NCBI GenBank assembly: GCA_964017195.1
Contig: OZ024889.1
Coordinates: forward strand, 51,373,418 to 51,437,417
DNA from: Siderastrea radians
Taxonomy: Eukaryota > Cnidaria > Anthozoa > Scleractinia > Rhizangiidae
Length of the DNA stretch: 64,000 nucleotides
Direction of reading: 5' to 3'
Positions 26,201 through 37,900 of this stretch are shown piece after piece. The notes beneath the pieces were generated by a model that saw only the letters and a program-made list of their open reading frames with translations, did no database searches and was not told the DNA's origin. Numbering within the stretch: the first letter of the stretch is position 1; each line of letters opens with the position of its first letter. The position numbers and the translations under genes were made by a program.

Positions 26201-29200
26201 TGCAATTGTAATCTCATAACTTCAAAGAACAAGATCCTACTAACAGATGCAGTGTGTTCAAATATTAAGTTAGACCTAATCGACGGCAATTAAGAAATTG
26301 TTTCCAAATTTATCAGGGTATAGCATATTAAATAAAATTCATGCAGTGTAATCAATTCAGAGAACCCTTTCAAGCAAATTGATCCTGCAAGTTCTTCCAA
26401 ATCTGTTGCGAGTTAACACACATAGGAGTTTGCTAGAAACCATCACTTGTACTACTGACAGGGATAAAAAATTAAAATAAATCACCTTTCATAAAATTAC
26501 CTGATTTTTTTCAGTAAGGGTCTTCTCGAAATCATTTTTCATCTTCACATATCTTTCTTCAAATTCATTATTCATACTTCTAATTCTTGTACTATGATCT
26601 GAAAATAAAAATAATTGGAAATATATATTTTCCAGCAGTTGCACAAAAGTCAGTAAGGTGGAAAACTCAAGGTCTCAACAAGATTGAGTCCTACCATAGT
26701 GAGCGCTAATTCAAGGAGGAAGTAAATTGTATTACAATGAGTAAATCAACTGATAAAATAGGGAAACATTATAAAACCTTTAAGTAATCTCGGTACTGTG
26801 TACTGCATGCCACTGTGGTGCTGTGAGGCACTAAATTTCTGCAGGAGTTATGTTTTGAATGATTGGTGCATTTTGCAGGAACAAATTTTTGTGATTCAAG
26901 ATGAGGGAGCCAATGACATTGTGACTTCGACGACCAATCTGTCAACAACCAGAGACTTAATGCCATCTACTGATGATTCATTAAGTTCACTTGACTCTGA
27001 TGATGACTTCCACTCAGGTTGTTGAAACATCAGTCAATGTCACCACAGACAGACCTTCTCAGGACTACACTCACCCGGACGATCATACTTAGCAGCTTAT
27101 GATATGACTCCTGAGATCAAACCATTACAATTTAGTATTACCCTTTAATTTGTTCCTATATGAGACAACTGAGAATCAAAAAATAATGTGTTCTCAATTA
27201 ACAATTGCCTTTATCTTGATCATGAATGAAAGACATACAATGCACAAATGCAAATGTTATGGCAGCCAGAAACATACCTTCCTTCTGCCTCTCAAGGGCA
27301 ACTTCCAGCGATTCCTTAATCCTTGTCTGCTCTCTTAAAAGACTTGCCATGTCTGTTGAGTTGGAAAGCAACATGCATTCAATAACTTATGACAACTGAC
27401 CAGGAACTACAATAACAATTTGTATTAAGGCGGCTCATCTGGATTTTTCCAAGGCACACCATCTCAACTTTGACCGGCTAATACTTTACTGTCTGTCAGC
27501 TCGGTGGGGCAAGCTGCCTGACGCATTTACTAGAGACTGAATGAACTTGTCAAAAAAGTAGGTTTGATTGACATCGGTGTTACCATAGCAACAAAACAAT
27601 GACGTCATGATTTTTGTATATCAGCAATTTTCTAAACCTAAAAACCTAAACTTCTAAAACAACCTATTGTCTCTTATAGTCTAGGTGTAGATCTTTAAGA
27701 CTGCAAAGTTTGAAAAATTCTATGAGAGCGTTTTCGAAAAAAATTGAGTTGAATTTTTCTCGTAAAAAATTACAGATTTACGTTATTTTCTGTAGTTTCA
27801 TCGGTTCAGGTGTTATCCTGACAGATTGAAACAATGTTTTCACCATATGTCATAGCTAAAGCATACAGCTACTTTTCCTGAAGGTTTTATCTGGTTTGCT
27901 TCTCTAGATTTCAAATGATGTAATCAGAAATAATGTCTTAAATATGCTCATTTTACACAGAGAAGCAACGTCTTTGTTGCGGAAGCTTTTATTCAAAAAC
28001 TAGTTGAGGAATTTTCTTTTAATTCTTGTGATCTCAAGTCTAACATGTATTGAACTATCCCTGTAAATCTCACGTGCATTGAATCATAATTAAAGGGCGC
28101 GAAATACAAATAAAAGGATAGGAGACTTTTGCACTCGTCTCCAAACCTTTCATTGCCGCATTATTTGTTGACAGGCAGCTGATTTCAGGGGTCTCTTTTT
28201 TGTCTGTATTCTACATATTTGTGTGCTTTGAGATCAACAAGTTTGCCATGCCTGCTTGCTACACCTCGCTGGTGCTGGAGGTATTGTGAAAATTCTGTTC
28301 TTAGTACAATGGCAATTAAGATAAGGCTTTCATTGTCCCCCCAACTGGAAACATGGGCAAGCAAAAGGCTTTCCCTGACCCCTCCCCTTGTTTAATTTTG
28401 TTTTGAGGGACAAAATGAGCTGTTACAGATTGAATGAGACTTTTTGGTCTCATTGAATAAATGAATACCTTCATTTAAGTGTCATACTGTAATAGCAGTA
28501 AATGAACCACTAAAATATAAGAACACAACAGCCGTTTGTGGTTTTTTTGGACATTCATGGAAACTTTAAACTGCCAAAACAAGGACGAGATCAACATTAT
28601 CCCAATACGGACCGCCGGAACAAGCTAGTTCAAGAAAGGATTTATTATTATGGCTCTTTACAAATTTGCGAACAGCAAAGGGTATTTCTATTAGTAAGCA
28701 CGCGCTACAAAGATGAAAGAAGGGAATAAACGATTTCCCTGCTAGCAGAGGCCCCTCTTCCTTTGTATTCGTTGAGCTGATGGACGGGACGAAAAGGGAC
28801 CTCTGCCATGGGTCGAAACTCTCTTTGATTTAACCGCCGTCCATGGTCGTGGACGGCGGTTTCCGAAATGCATGCTCCCTGTATTGTTTGCTGACCGTGA
28901 CTTGAGCCCACTGTATCTCGCACATTCCTTTACAGTTATTCTGCTGTCATTTAGTGAGCCCGCATAGTAACATGCCGTCCTGGAAAGAGAACTAAACTCG
29001 TAAAGAGTTACAACGTTTACTTTCTCTCGTTTTTGTTAACATGGACGACGGAAAGATAAACAATCAGAAGAAGAAGCTCTAAGAAACACTCGACAAGTTA
29101 AGGAATGGAATTTAGAGCGAAGAAAACATCTGTCAAGGCGAAGGACAACCTTCCACCTCCAAAGATTTTTCGAGCTGCGGACTTTCTGTGAAATGCTCCA

Positions 29201-32200
29201 GCACTTCTACGAGTCTACGGTAGAGTAAATTACACATTTGATTGTAAATTTTTTTTATCGAAATCGCTCTTTAATTGAGGGATTCTTCATATTCCTTACA
29301 GTTCTCGTAAAAGTTTTGAAAAACGTGCACAGTTCGCATCACCAAATGCTCTTCAAAATAACTTGCACATCAAACGAAATCGCTTGCGCGTAGCTTCCCT
29401 TGAAGAAAGAATTGAACGCGTTTGGTTTTAATAAATGTATTATTTAGAAAAGCTTACTGTCTCTTCTTCTGTGTGCCTTCATTCATAACATTTCGAAAAG
29501 TAGTAATCTGACCTAAACAGACAAATGCTCTGTTGTGGTTTGATTTCACGCGCGAGACAACATGAGAAATCTCTTGCGGAAATTTTCAAAATTTTGACTT
29601 TGAGATTGTATTTTTGGCTAATTCTTAATTGACAACTGGTTTATGTTATTTAAAAGTAAGAAATTTCAACTATTCTAGATCAAGTGAGTGTTGTTTTTTC
29701 GAACCTATAAATTGTCCTTTCGTACTGCACGTGGGTTGTTTATTACCAACTGCTAATTTAGTGAAGCGATCACAAAATACGCAGCCTTCAATGGATTAAA
29801 TTCTCTTTGATTCCTGGAGTTGTGGTCATGTTAAAAAACTTCCTTGTCCAGATAACTTGAAATTAATACCGTAGATTAGACAACAACTATCTCTAGACGA
29901 ACTGTCTACTTTTTTTAGGGTTTTGGTGAACTCGCCATTCATGACAACAAAACTATGCAAGTGTTTTTTGGCGCGCTGGTTGGGAAAGGTGGGAGTCGTC
30001 AGCTGATCACGTGCTAAAAGCATCACGCGACGTTTCGGTCGCTAAGTAACCGTGGCGCATGCTCAACACAGTTCATTTCGACCCATGGCAGAGGTCCCTT
30101 TTCGTCCCGTCCGTCAGCTCAGCGAATACAAAGGAAAAGGGGCCTCTGCTAGCAGGGAAATAAACGATTTTCATGATATCATTTTTGCAGAAGTTTTTGC
30201 CAAAATTTAATGGGCAAGAAAGGAAGAACAAGGTTTTGACTTCATACAAAACTGTCTTCTCTTTTAAAATTTTTCCCAAATACAATTTAGTGAGATCTAT
30301 TCATGAGCAGTCCATCTTAGCGGTCCGTATAGGAAAATTCGGACTGCTAAGAGAACCAATCAGAAAGCTCCTTTTTAGTGCAGACCAGTTCAGCCATAGA
30401 AGGAAATGATGACCAAAGATAGTTTGACATGGAGAAAAATTCTCCCAACTCATACCATAAGAAATATATGGAGGCCAGTGAGGAGAATATTTACATATAA
30501 TGATAATGAGGTGTTTTAAGAGTTAATATTGGCAAAGAACAGAATAGGCTGCAGCTTTGAATCTCAATAGCAAATTACCATTAGTTTCATCTACGTGTGG
30601 ACATGTCACAAAAGAAAAACTTGTCACGACCTGATTTGGTATGTACAATTGCAACATGTTCTGTCATCGAACATTTAAAGTTTGGCAATCTCTGTTCAGC
30701 AAATTTTTGCATCCATAGTTACTTAACATGTCTTGTTTGATAAATTCTCCCATGTTGTGTGTGATGTTTCCATTTGCCTGAATGTAACCAACAGTACAAT
30801 ACTTCAATCCATTGTTTATTTACCTGCAATCTTCTCTTCCAGTCTATTAACCTGGTCATTTTTCTTTGCAAGCAGATTAAGGATTTCTTCCTTAGACATC
30901 CTACTGTTGACCTAGGTGCAATTAGAAAGGGGAAAACATCAGGCCCCTGCACTTCCATTGCCTCTGACCTTCAGCCTTGACAACTATGACTGTTTACACA
31001 AGGATACAAAATGCAAGGTCTGCACTAGACTGTCAACTTCCAAAAGATGAAGGTGGATTTTCAGAGTGTTGTGATACATTTACATGAAGGCTGTATTCAA
31101 ACGTCTCTTGTTGATTCAGATTGATACTGTACACTCAGGGGATTTGAGATAGCAAGGGTTTGAGATGGCAGGGGGTGCCGCCTACTGTAGCATGATTACT
31201 CTACTGTATCATGTATACTGTACTAGTGCTGGAGTTTTTTAGCAGAATTTGCCTTAACTAAATGGGATTCAAACCTTAGTCACATTGTGTTGTTCAAAAA
31301 TAACATCCATACCTCCCCCATGGATGGTTTTTTTTTTGTTTGATCCCCCCTCCCAACCCCTCAGGAAATTCCAGTTTAGCTGCATACTTCCCTATACAAC
31401 ATTTTGGTGTTTGAGACCCCCACCCCCTCAGAATTTCCAAGAACCATCCAAGGGATGGGTAGGGATATTTTGTTGAACCACACATTGGTAGGAGGCGAGA
31501 GCTAACGGCCTTACAACACCAGCAGCAATAGCACTACAGCTTTAAGTTCTACACCTATACATGTACCTCTTTAGCACAGAAACCAATGTGTATGTGCAAA
31601 TAACTTGGATGTAGTGATTAATGCAATAATAACAAACTGAAGAGTGCTGTAGGCAATTAATTTTCAAATTGAGCCAAGCAAAAACAATGGGTAAACAAAT
31701 TTGTTACAGTAGTGTTCACAGTATAATTTATTATAATAATTACTCAAGAGATATTGGATAAAGATTTTCTGTCCGAAAAAAATTCACACACAAAATCGAT
31801 TTCCATTTCTTAACAAACAAAGACAGCCACTTTTCTTTACACCAAACTATCATTTATTATTAATGAGACTGGTTTTCCTTAGATCAGATCCACAACAGAA
31901 TCTTCCTCTTTTAAGAATAGCTAATCCTGACGACTACAATCCTTTCAAAAACTTTCTTCTGTTCCGCTTTGAAAAATAATTAAATTCTAGACGATAATGA
32001 TTGATAATGAGTTGGCAACGTGGAAGACAAATTGAAAATTGAAGTCATCATAGTGGTAAGATCAATGTCTCGACTGACAAAAGACCAACGAATAAAACAT
32101 CCAATGTAAACCCTGGGGATCATTTCCATTAGCTTAATTGATCTTTTGTTTAATTTCAGTTTATTTCCCTGTGAATTTTTTACCACAGCACTGGAACATG

Positions 32201-32584
32201 GTGTAGTCAAGGTCACAGCGAAACAATGCATGATATTAAAAAGTCATGAGAGAGAGAGAGAGAACGAGCGATCGATCGATCGTTACTACTGACCGTAAAA
32301 CTCGAAGGTTCCACCGGTGTTCCAACAGGAGTTGCAGATGATCTGCTCGTAAAAGAAGCGCGTCTTGATACATTGTACCCAGATGAAGCGACACTGCTTT
32401 CACTAAGAAGCGATTCCCTTGACTCGTACAAGCTACTTGCATTGCTAAGCCTCCGTCTCTCCCACTTGTTCTCCGTCCATCCATTAACTTTAGCTCGCCG
32501 TACGCTTGGGCTGGAAGGCAAGGAACGGCTCGAATCAGAGGTCAGTTCCTCCTCGGCGATCTTTTGCTTGAGTTTTGCAAACAT
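9659..32584 (-). CDS. GOLGA1: Golgin-97 (golgin subfamily A member 1), complete 30-exon gene
   Basis: This is a trans-Golgi coiled-coil tether; in the family the C-terminal GRIP domain binds Arl1-GTP. Exons 5' to 3' on the minus strand: 32294-32584, 30824-30911, 27278-27352, 26501-26598, 25783-25815, 25376-25450, 23879-23938, 22948-23036, 21710-21821, 20862-20957, 20673-20746, 19522-19576, 19304-19399, 19103-19198, 18717-18812, 18463-18519, 17296-17391, 16935-17024, 15767-15832, 14869-14949, 14565-14602, 13305-13377, 12452-12518, 12277-12347, 11963-11986, 11580-11639, 11283-11342, 10276-10394, 9904-9952, 9659-9796. All junctions are GT-AG with matching phases. They sum to 2523 bp, or 840 residues plus TGA; human golgin-97 is 767. 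The N-terminus MFAKLKQKIAEE nearly matches human golgin-97. Exon 4 carries HSTRIRSMNNEFEERY, exon 6 MSELNQLQQQELTKMK, and exon 27 a heptad helix that precedes GRIP in the family. Residues 15-97 are Ser/Arg-rich and probably disordered; most of the rest is coiled coil. Least certain are the acceptors of exons 7 and 15, where an alternative in-frame AG lies 9 bp downstream, and the 24-bp exon 25. Confidence 0.93.
10119..10215. repeat. (GACC)n microsatellite in golgin-97 intron 28
   Basis: About 21 nearly perfect GACC units follow two GACT units. It sits in the 323-bp intron between the first two GRIP exons. Confidence 0.95.
11152..11256. repeat. (GAC)n and (GAT)n trinucleotide microsatellite
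   Basis: About 28 GAC units, with two single-base interruptions, grade into about 7 GAT units. It lies in golgin-97 intron 27, ending about 27 bp from exon 27. The apparent His/Arg-runs on the minus strand are translations of this repeat, not protein. Confidence 0.95.
12610..12945. mobile_element. MITE in golgin-97 intron 22
   Basis: The left end GGGCGCGTTCTTTTGGGACT pairs with the right end, whose reverse complement starts GGTGCATTCTTTTGGGACTA. The interior repeats GTTCTTTTGGG and ATTCCG blocks. No coding capacity. Confidence 0.65.
13421..13856. mobile_element. Hairpin-like MITE with two concentric inverted repeats
   Basis: Ends: TAAAGTGTACCTAACCCCAA at 13421 and its reverse complement with one base missing at 13837-13856. 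A second pair lies inside: GGGCATGGGTCTATTCT (13587-13603) against AGAATAGACCCATGCCCC near 13684. It lies in intron 21 of golgin-97. As RNA it would fold into a long stem. Confidence 0.65.
16556..16792. mobile_element. Short MITE with CTGTTACATG ends
   Basis: The left end CCTGTTACATGTTACACG pairs with CATGTAACAG at the right. The interior has repeated CAACTTGCAACGCAA and GCGAGACAAGTTG blocks in both orientations. It lies between golgin exons 18 and 19. Confidence 0.5.
17480..17800 (+). pseudogene. Decayed LINE (non-LTR retrotransposon) ORF2 fragment
   Basis: With at least two frameshifts the plus strand reads WAMWKDLFLDVLDKHAPIQS, then VPWLTKEIKEF, then KLGTDWNDYKLSRNKVNIA and SNYYRNKI. This resembles the segment between endonuclease and reverse transcriptase in CR1/Jockey-type LINEs (W..F...FL..LDKHAP....PWLT..IK...RN.VN). 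It is about 320 bp, inactive and within golgin intron 16. The family is assigned from memory of this motif, not by search. Confidence 0.65.
17849..18113. mobile_element. MITE with TACCGTATTTTCTC ends
   Basis: The left end TACCGTATTTTCTCGATTAA and the right end, reverse complement TACCGTATTTTCTCAATTAA, differ by one base over 20. Inside are repeated AAACGCCGGG blocks. It lies in golgin intron 16 next to the LINE fragment. Confidence 0.7.
20136..20230 (+). ncRNA. tRNA-like sequence, probably a tRNA-derived SINE head
   Basis: TGGTAGCTCAGTTGGTTAC (20142-20160) matches the A-box/D-arm region of a tRNA. GAGTTCCAATCCC (20189-20201) matches the B-box/T-arm. Spacing is tRNA-like. The expected acceptor-stem ends (around 20136-20142 and 20203-20210) do not pair, so a functional tRNA is unlikely. 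A run of T follows from 20216. It lies in the intron between golgin exons 11 and 12. Confidence 0.55.
22618..22940. mobile_element. MITE family A, copy 2, abutting golgin-97 exon 8
   Basis: The left end TACACCTAATTGTAATATCG pairs with a right end whose reverse complement is TACACCTAATTGCAATAACG (18 of 20 match). TA flanks both edges. The right edge is 7 bp from the last base of exon 8 (22948), so the element begins just after the splice donor GTAGAG. Confidence 0.75.
24300..24645. mobile_element. MITE with CTGTAAAAGCTC-type ends
   Basis: The left end CGTAAAAGCTCAATTAAGCC pairs with a right end whose reverse complement is CTGTAAAAGCTCTATTAAGC. The interior contains repeated TAAGCCCCCC blocks. 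It lies in golgin intron 6. Confidence 0.6.
26877..27025 (+). pseudogene. Exon-like plus-strand fragment in golgin intron 3, origin unknown
   Basis: After an AG acceptor-like TTTTGCAG, the plus strand reads EQIFVIQDEGAND, then STDDSLSSLDSDDDFHSGC and a stop. The acidic-Ser tail looks protein-like and unlike the surrounding AT-rich intron. It may be the end of a transposon-derived protein. I do not recognise a family, and chance is possible. Confidence 0.25.
28725..30169. mobile_element. Mutator-like non-autonomous element with 11-bp target duplication
   Basis: The element is 28736-30158 (1423 bp). The TIRs are about 81 bp, starting TCCCTGCTAGCAGAGGCCCC at both ends with only about three mismatches over their length. 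The direct repeat AATAAACGATT flanks it exactly (28725-28735 and 30159-30169). Long TIRs with a 9-11 bp duplication are typical of the Mutator (MULE) superfamily. No transposase frame is intact; 29041-29230 has a broken frame starting MDDGKINNQKKK. It lies in golgin intron 2. Confidence 0.8.
31298..31475. mobile_element. Short MITE in golgin intron 1
   Basis: The left part AATAACATCCATACCTCCCC with CATGGATGGTT pairs with AACCATCCAAGGGATGGGTA and GGATATTTT at the right, imperfectly, over about 30 bp. It is C- and T-rich inside. Confidence 0.5.
32294..32584 (-). other. GOLGA1: First coding exon of golgin-97
   Basis: The exon encodes 97 residues. The start MFAKLKQKIAEEEL matches the conserved golgin-97 N-terminus, which fixes the initiator ATG at 32582-32584. 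A Ser-rich stretch follows (SSRSLPSSPSVRR, ESLLSESSVASSGYN), with many candidate phosphorylation sites. The exon ends in phase 0 at TTT ACG before the donor GTCAGT. A short run of GA and CGAT repeats (32251-32282) begins about 11 bp inside the intron. Confidence 0.92.
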
Positions 32585-33694
32585 TTAACGTGAATTATGC
32601 GATTATGATCCTTTTTTTCGGGTCATGACGTTCTCCTCTCTGTTTTGTTCCAGACTAATTCCATTTCCGCTTCTTTGGTCTTTGTTTACGCATACTCACA
32701 CGATTGTTGCTGACCAGAATATTGCTGACACAAGCTAAGCCGGAAGTAAAAACGATCATTCTCGTTGCCAGATTTCCCCAGTCGGTGTTGCTATAAGATG
32801 ATAAAAAGATGCGGTAAATTTCACAAAAAAAAAACTTCCTTCCAAGAATGGAGAGAATTTTGGTAAAACGGGCTTATCTGTCTATTAGCAAGTTCAGTAC
32901 TTTTAAGTTAAAATACGTTTTTAAAAAAAGCAAGGCTGGGTCCAAGGTAGGCTCGATTTCCAGCCGTCAGTAAATGTGTCCAGTTTTTCATCCTCCTAAT
33001 TCCACCGTGGGTAGCGGAACTGAGAAACCAAACGACCTGTTGACAAATACGCTGACAGCTCTAAATCTACTGCAGTCTCAGAACATTTTCTTTCTAACGA
33101 CCATGATGTTAATGATATGCAACTAGTTCCTCTTAAACTAATTAAAGCAGTCTGTAAATCTAATCGTGAAGGTGTATAAAAGCTACAGAGGCATACCTCA
33201 TCGATGGAGATGTCAAAAATTTTTTAGAAGAGTTTTTTACAAAGGTTTTTTTTTTAAGAGCGTAACGTTGTAACAGTTGCCTTTATCACTTCAGTTTAGG
33301 TTATTACAGTATCATGTACGTAGCATACTCATGTTGGATCCGGTACCTTTTTTGTTACGGTGGTCTATGCCAAAGTACTCGTCTTCTTTTAAGTTAAAGC
33401 GCCTTTTTTGAATTCCTTTTTTATTTTTATGGTTCTCAGCTATGAGCAACTATCCTCAATAAAGAAGAAACTTGTCTCTACGGCTGTTTCACCAGCCTTG
33501 CACTTTTTTTAATTTGGTTTATTAAGCCTGATCTTTACAGATAAGAGGAACCTATCGAAAATGACTAACAATTATTTCCTCTTGCACGGCCCCACGACAA
33601 ACCCATCACTTTTCATTCCACTTTTGGAATAACCGAATGTCGTTTTTTAAGTAAACCAGTGACAGATCCAGAGCCTTCAGACGTCGCAGAATCT

Positions 33695-34401
33695 CAAAGG
33701 TCGACACACAAGAGGGGACTAGTCGCAGGGACTTGTTGCAGCGATTAATCCCCTTTTAGTGTTTACACGATGGGACTAGTTGCCGGGACAAGTCCATTGA
33801 ACGGTTTACACGCGGGGACCTGTTAATAGCAAAATAGCAAAATTTAGGGCGCTTTTACTGAAATTCGCCGAAATGTGAAGACGAAAAATGGAGCTGTCCT
33901 CAACAGTGAAACCGAATTTACTAGTAAATTAACCGCAAAACATTAAAGTAAATCGGCTCAATAAAACCGTAGACTGTTCATCCATAAGTCCACGAGTGTT
34001 TGTCATTTGCAACTTCGATAAAGTTTTTTTCGCCTGACCAGTGTCCTATTTTGCTGATCAAGAAACGTAAAAAGGCGACTGTTCGATCAAGACTCCCAAT
34101 GCAGACAAATACAAGATTTATTCTCCAAGCCAACTGGAAAAAAGTAAAAGTATTATTTCATTTGGTCGCAGGGACATGTCCCACGAACAGCTCACACGAA
34201 GGGACCAAGCATAGTTTAGGGGACTAGTCTCCAGGACTGGTCCCACGAATTCAAACCAGTTTGGATTCGTAGGACTATTCGCAGGGACCAAAGTTTGGTC
34301 CCAGCGACTACAATTCTTGACTAAAATGGGTAGTTCGCACGAAGGGACTTGGTCCCCGGAACTAGTTGCAGTGACAAGTCCCCTCGTGTGTGCTGACCTG
34401 A
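33695..34401. mobile_element. MITE with repeated GGGAC(T)AGT motifs
   Basis: The left end AAAGGTCGACACACAAGAGG and the right end, reverse complement CAGGTCAGCACACACGAGGG, match over about 25 bp with a few differences. Subterminal regions carry many copies of GGGACTAGT, GGGACAAGT and GTCGCAGGGAC in both orientations, so each half is itself a cluster of short repeats. Confidence 0.6.
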
Positions 34402-34836
34402 AAAAAAATGTCGGCCTTCCGGGCCCTACTTTCGGCACTATGCAGAAAGACGGATAGCCCTGCTAATTCCACCACCACAAACTATGTTAAAGAGATAAAT
34501 GAGAACGGGTTTAAGCAAAATGCATGGTCTGTTCCATGCTTTCCTATATCATGGAGAGCGTAGAAAAGGCCATATGCAAAAATATTTATTTAGAATGCCC
34601 CTGCTAGAATTAACAAGTAATGTCACTGGTTTTGGATATCTTTCATAAGTTGCAAAAAACTTTTATCGTGCCTGGCTACTTTTGTTTCTTTTCTTTTCTT
34701 TTTTTTCGCAGAAAAACTAAGAGAAAGAAAATGTGATGAAGTTTTACGATTCTCTCTACTCACAGTATAAAATTACAATAAACGGGGCAGTCCCCATACG
34801 TAAAGCAGTCAAAAGCAGGTCGACGCCGGCCATGCA

Positions 34837-34884
34837 TGACGTCACAGCGTTCAGTGGAAGCTCCGTTCTTGAAATTATAATTAA
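34837..34884 (+). promoter_or_regulatory. Candidate promoter elements of the ZP-like gene
   Basis: A full palindromic cAMP-response-type site TGACGTCA lies at 34837-34844. An AT-rich TTATAATTAA at 34875-34884 could act as a TATA-like element, about 73 bp before the start codon. Both are seen in sequence; promoter function is inference. TGACGTCA also occurs inside repeats elsewhere in the window, so chance is possible. Confidence 0.3.
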
Positions 34885-34956
34885 CCCAGTTTCGAGTCAG
34901 TAAACACTCGTCTGGTCTTCACTGCGATTCTGTGAGCACGTGCAACGATAACAATC

Positions 34957-37900
34957 ATGAGACTGTTGATTTTTCTATGGATATTCGTTCCAGGCCACAT
35001 GTATACAGGTAAAGCTTTTAGATGAAACTTTTATTTGCAAAAGCGGACATTCAACATGCATGTCGCAAAACAGCAGCAAGGATTCAGTAAATTCAACTAT
35101 GTAGCTTCCAAGCGAACCTAAAAGAGTTCCATTATTTTTATCTGAGCTCATTATTTTTTTACACTTATTAAAACAACTCTGCATTTTGTTGTTTAAGAAG
35201 ACATTTTACACTGAATAGCTCTGAATCAAATTGCAAGAGATTTTTACGTTGTAAAAAAAGGCCAGTGGCCATGCTGGAAACATATCTCTGCGATGGTGTT
35301 GCAGCCCCAGATTTGAGAGGCGCTGTTATGTATTTGCATATGAATCTAGCAAAGCTTTGGCTCATTACTTTATTCTGTACAACAATTACAAAATAATATT
35401 GAAACAAACAACTTGGTGCAATTGCACAGAAATGTTCATTCAAGAGCGTTCACCTGTCAAAAAAATACTGTGTCAGCAGAAAACCAATCGAGCTCACTGA
35501 AAATGGTTTTTCAACAGGAACAAAGCTTTCAGTCACTTGCTTATTCCAAACGTTGTTCATTCTTTTGAAAAAGGCGTTTTAAATCTCGTTACACTTACTA
35601 GAGTAGTGCATGTTTTAATGCACGAGCCGGAATTTGATGAATTTGTTGAATGGCGGAGAATCAAAGTTACTCGAGTGTAAAATTGTCAAAACTGTGACAG
35701 CTATCATGGATCCTCGCTTTTGCCACATGCGCGCTTTCGAAAACGTGAATGTGACACAATTTTTTGAAGACTCTGAATCTCCTGTCTTCACCTGAACAAA
35801 CCTAAATCTTTTTTTTTTTTTCAGGAGTCGCTGCTCACAGACGAGCGAATAAAATCGTCTACACAGTTCAAGTTAAGGTTTCTGCCAATGAGTCCTTGGA
35901 CTACGGAGAATTCCCCATATATTTAGAAGAGTACAGCAAAATTTTTATCGAATTTAAAGGTAGGAACGATCTAAAATAATAAATATCAAAACGCCAGACA
36001 TGCAGCAGACACGCAAGGACTGTGTTGATACAATAAGTAACGGCTGCTGAGTAAGTATACAATTCCTGACAACCAGTAGACACGAGATTGATCAATATAT
36101 GTTAAATTCTAGACAAGCTAGAAATCTATCTGTATAACATGTTTGAAAACGGAGCATTTTTCATACATAAGGTCTTTCGTCCCCAAATACATACGGTCCA
36201 AACTGGTTGAAGACACTCCGAAAATTGACGGAGATTTTGCAAAGAGAAGATTTTACAAATTTATCGTTCACAACAAGAATGAACGTGTTATACTTGCCAT
36301 TGTTGGAATGATTGTCCCCTCCTTGAACAAAAGAGCTGTTGAAAAACTGTCGAAGCCAGCATTATTCCGGGCATTTTATAAACTTTTTCTCAAGTAGAAC
36401 GACCATGTTACTGGAAATGTTGGAGCTCTTAGGAAAAGCATTTAAACTAAGAACAACATAGCATCCGTATAAAAGCTTTTCAGGGCTGGGATATTTTCTC
36501 CTGTTTAATTCTATGCCTTCTTTTTAGCTTCCAACAAAACGCAAGTTGTGATTCCAAAGGAATGTTACGTGAGCGGGTACAGGCATCGCAATCATCATTC
36601 TTCGCTGGGATATAGATTAATCAAGGAACAGTAAGTGGCTGGTAATTTTGAAATTAACAGTTTCTACCTTCTTAAGTCCCCCGCAAACGAGGAAACAAAG
36701 TAGTGTTGTCGACCCTTAAGGCCGGGAGCCGACCCAAACGTGGCACCATTTTGGGGAACACTGAGGTTTAAATACTTTGATAGAACACGTTTTTTGCCAA
36801 TCGGAGCGCTCTCAGCTTCCTTTCTGTACAAACTTTGCGAGACAAAGAAAAAAGCTTGCCTAGTTCCTAGGCCTCCTTTTTTCGTCGCGGTCGGGCCGTT
36901 TCGGGTCACGTGGTCCCAGCGCCGTTCATCTCGGATACGTCAACGAAATGGATTGACCGTGAAGGCCTGGGAAAAAGCCGTACAGGAACTAGGCAAGAAA
37001 AAAAGCAACATATCATTTAACTCACTTAACTTTCCCTGTGCTTTGCAGGAGTACGTTTTTCCTCCGTTTTTTCTTTTGTTTTAATGTAAACACTAACATG
37101 GCTGCCTCATTTTTTCTTCGCTTGTTAATTTTTCAGTTGCACGACTCGTTCACATGCCTATTATCTGCCAACAAAGGACAAAGCCGTGCGATTTCGATTC
37201 ATCATTCGACAGTTCTTTGGCGAAGCAAACCTGTTTCTCTATCTGCATTGCACAATCACCACGTGCAGGCGAAACGACGTCCCACCATCTAACGCCTTCA
37301 GGTGCCATAGGCGGAAGCGAGAGATCGTACAGGGATACTGCCCACATAAAAAGGAAGAGAACATCACGGCAGGACCATTTGTTGTGTGGCCTGAGTGGCT
37401 CAAGCGTGATCCAAAGAGCCTGGGAACACCATCTAGTAAGCGATGCTTAACCCTTTCATTATTAACAGCACGCAATTGATTTTGCGACAAGGTAACAATT
37501 CCAAAAGGTTGCTTCGAAAAAACCAGACAGTTATTAAAAAAAAATAGCACCACTGGAAAATACTGCAAAATAGTTTCATTTAAATGATCGCTCTTCAGCA
37601 TTTTATCTACAGACGCAAAAGTTGGAATCAGCATAATATTCAGACCAAAGAATCGTGCAGATCAAATATAGTGTGCGGAAAACACAAGCCGCCACAGTTA
37701 CTTTGAAGTAAATTTTAAAACTTTCATGGAGGGCTTTTCCGGCTATTTGCTTGGAACACGCTCGGTTAATTTTAAATCAGATTTTATATTTATTTCTACC
37801 AAAACAAACATTTTACAGCGCGAGACACCAAAGTCTCACCACTGTTAGTTAATTTGCAATGAATTTCACAGAATTTGACTATCCAATCAGAAATCAAGGA

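Larger units (their letters stand above)
32585..34956. other. Divergent intergenic region between golgin-97 and the ZP-like gene
   Basis: This 2.37-kb spacer has start codons facing outwards. It holds the golgin 5' UTR side (32585-32760), one MITE (33695-34401) and the ZP-gene promoter side. No other gene was seen. Confidence 0.6.

Noticed and set aside
37239..37634. 131-codon minus-strand frame
   Set aside because: It overlaps ZP-module exon 4 in antisense. The plus-strand exon has matching splice phases and ZP-C motifs.
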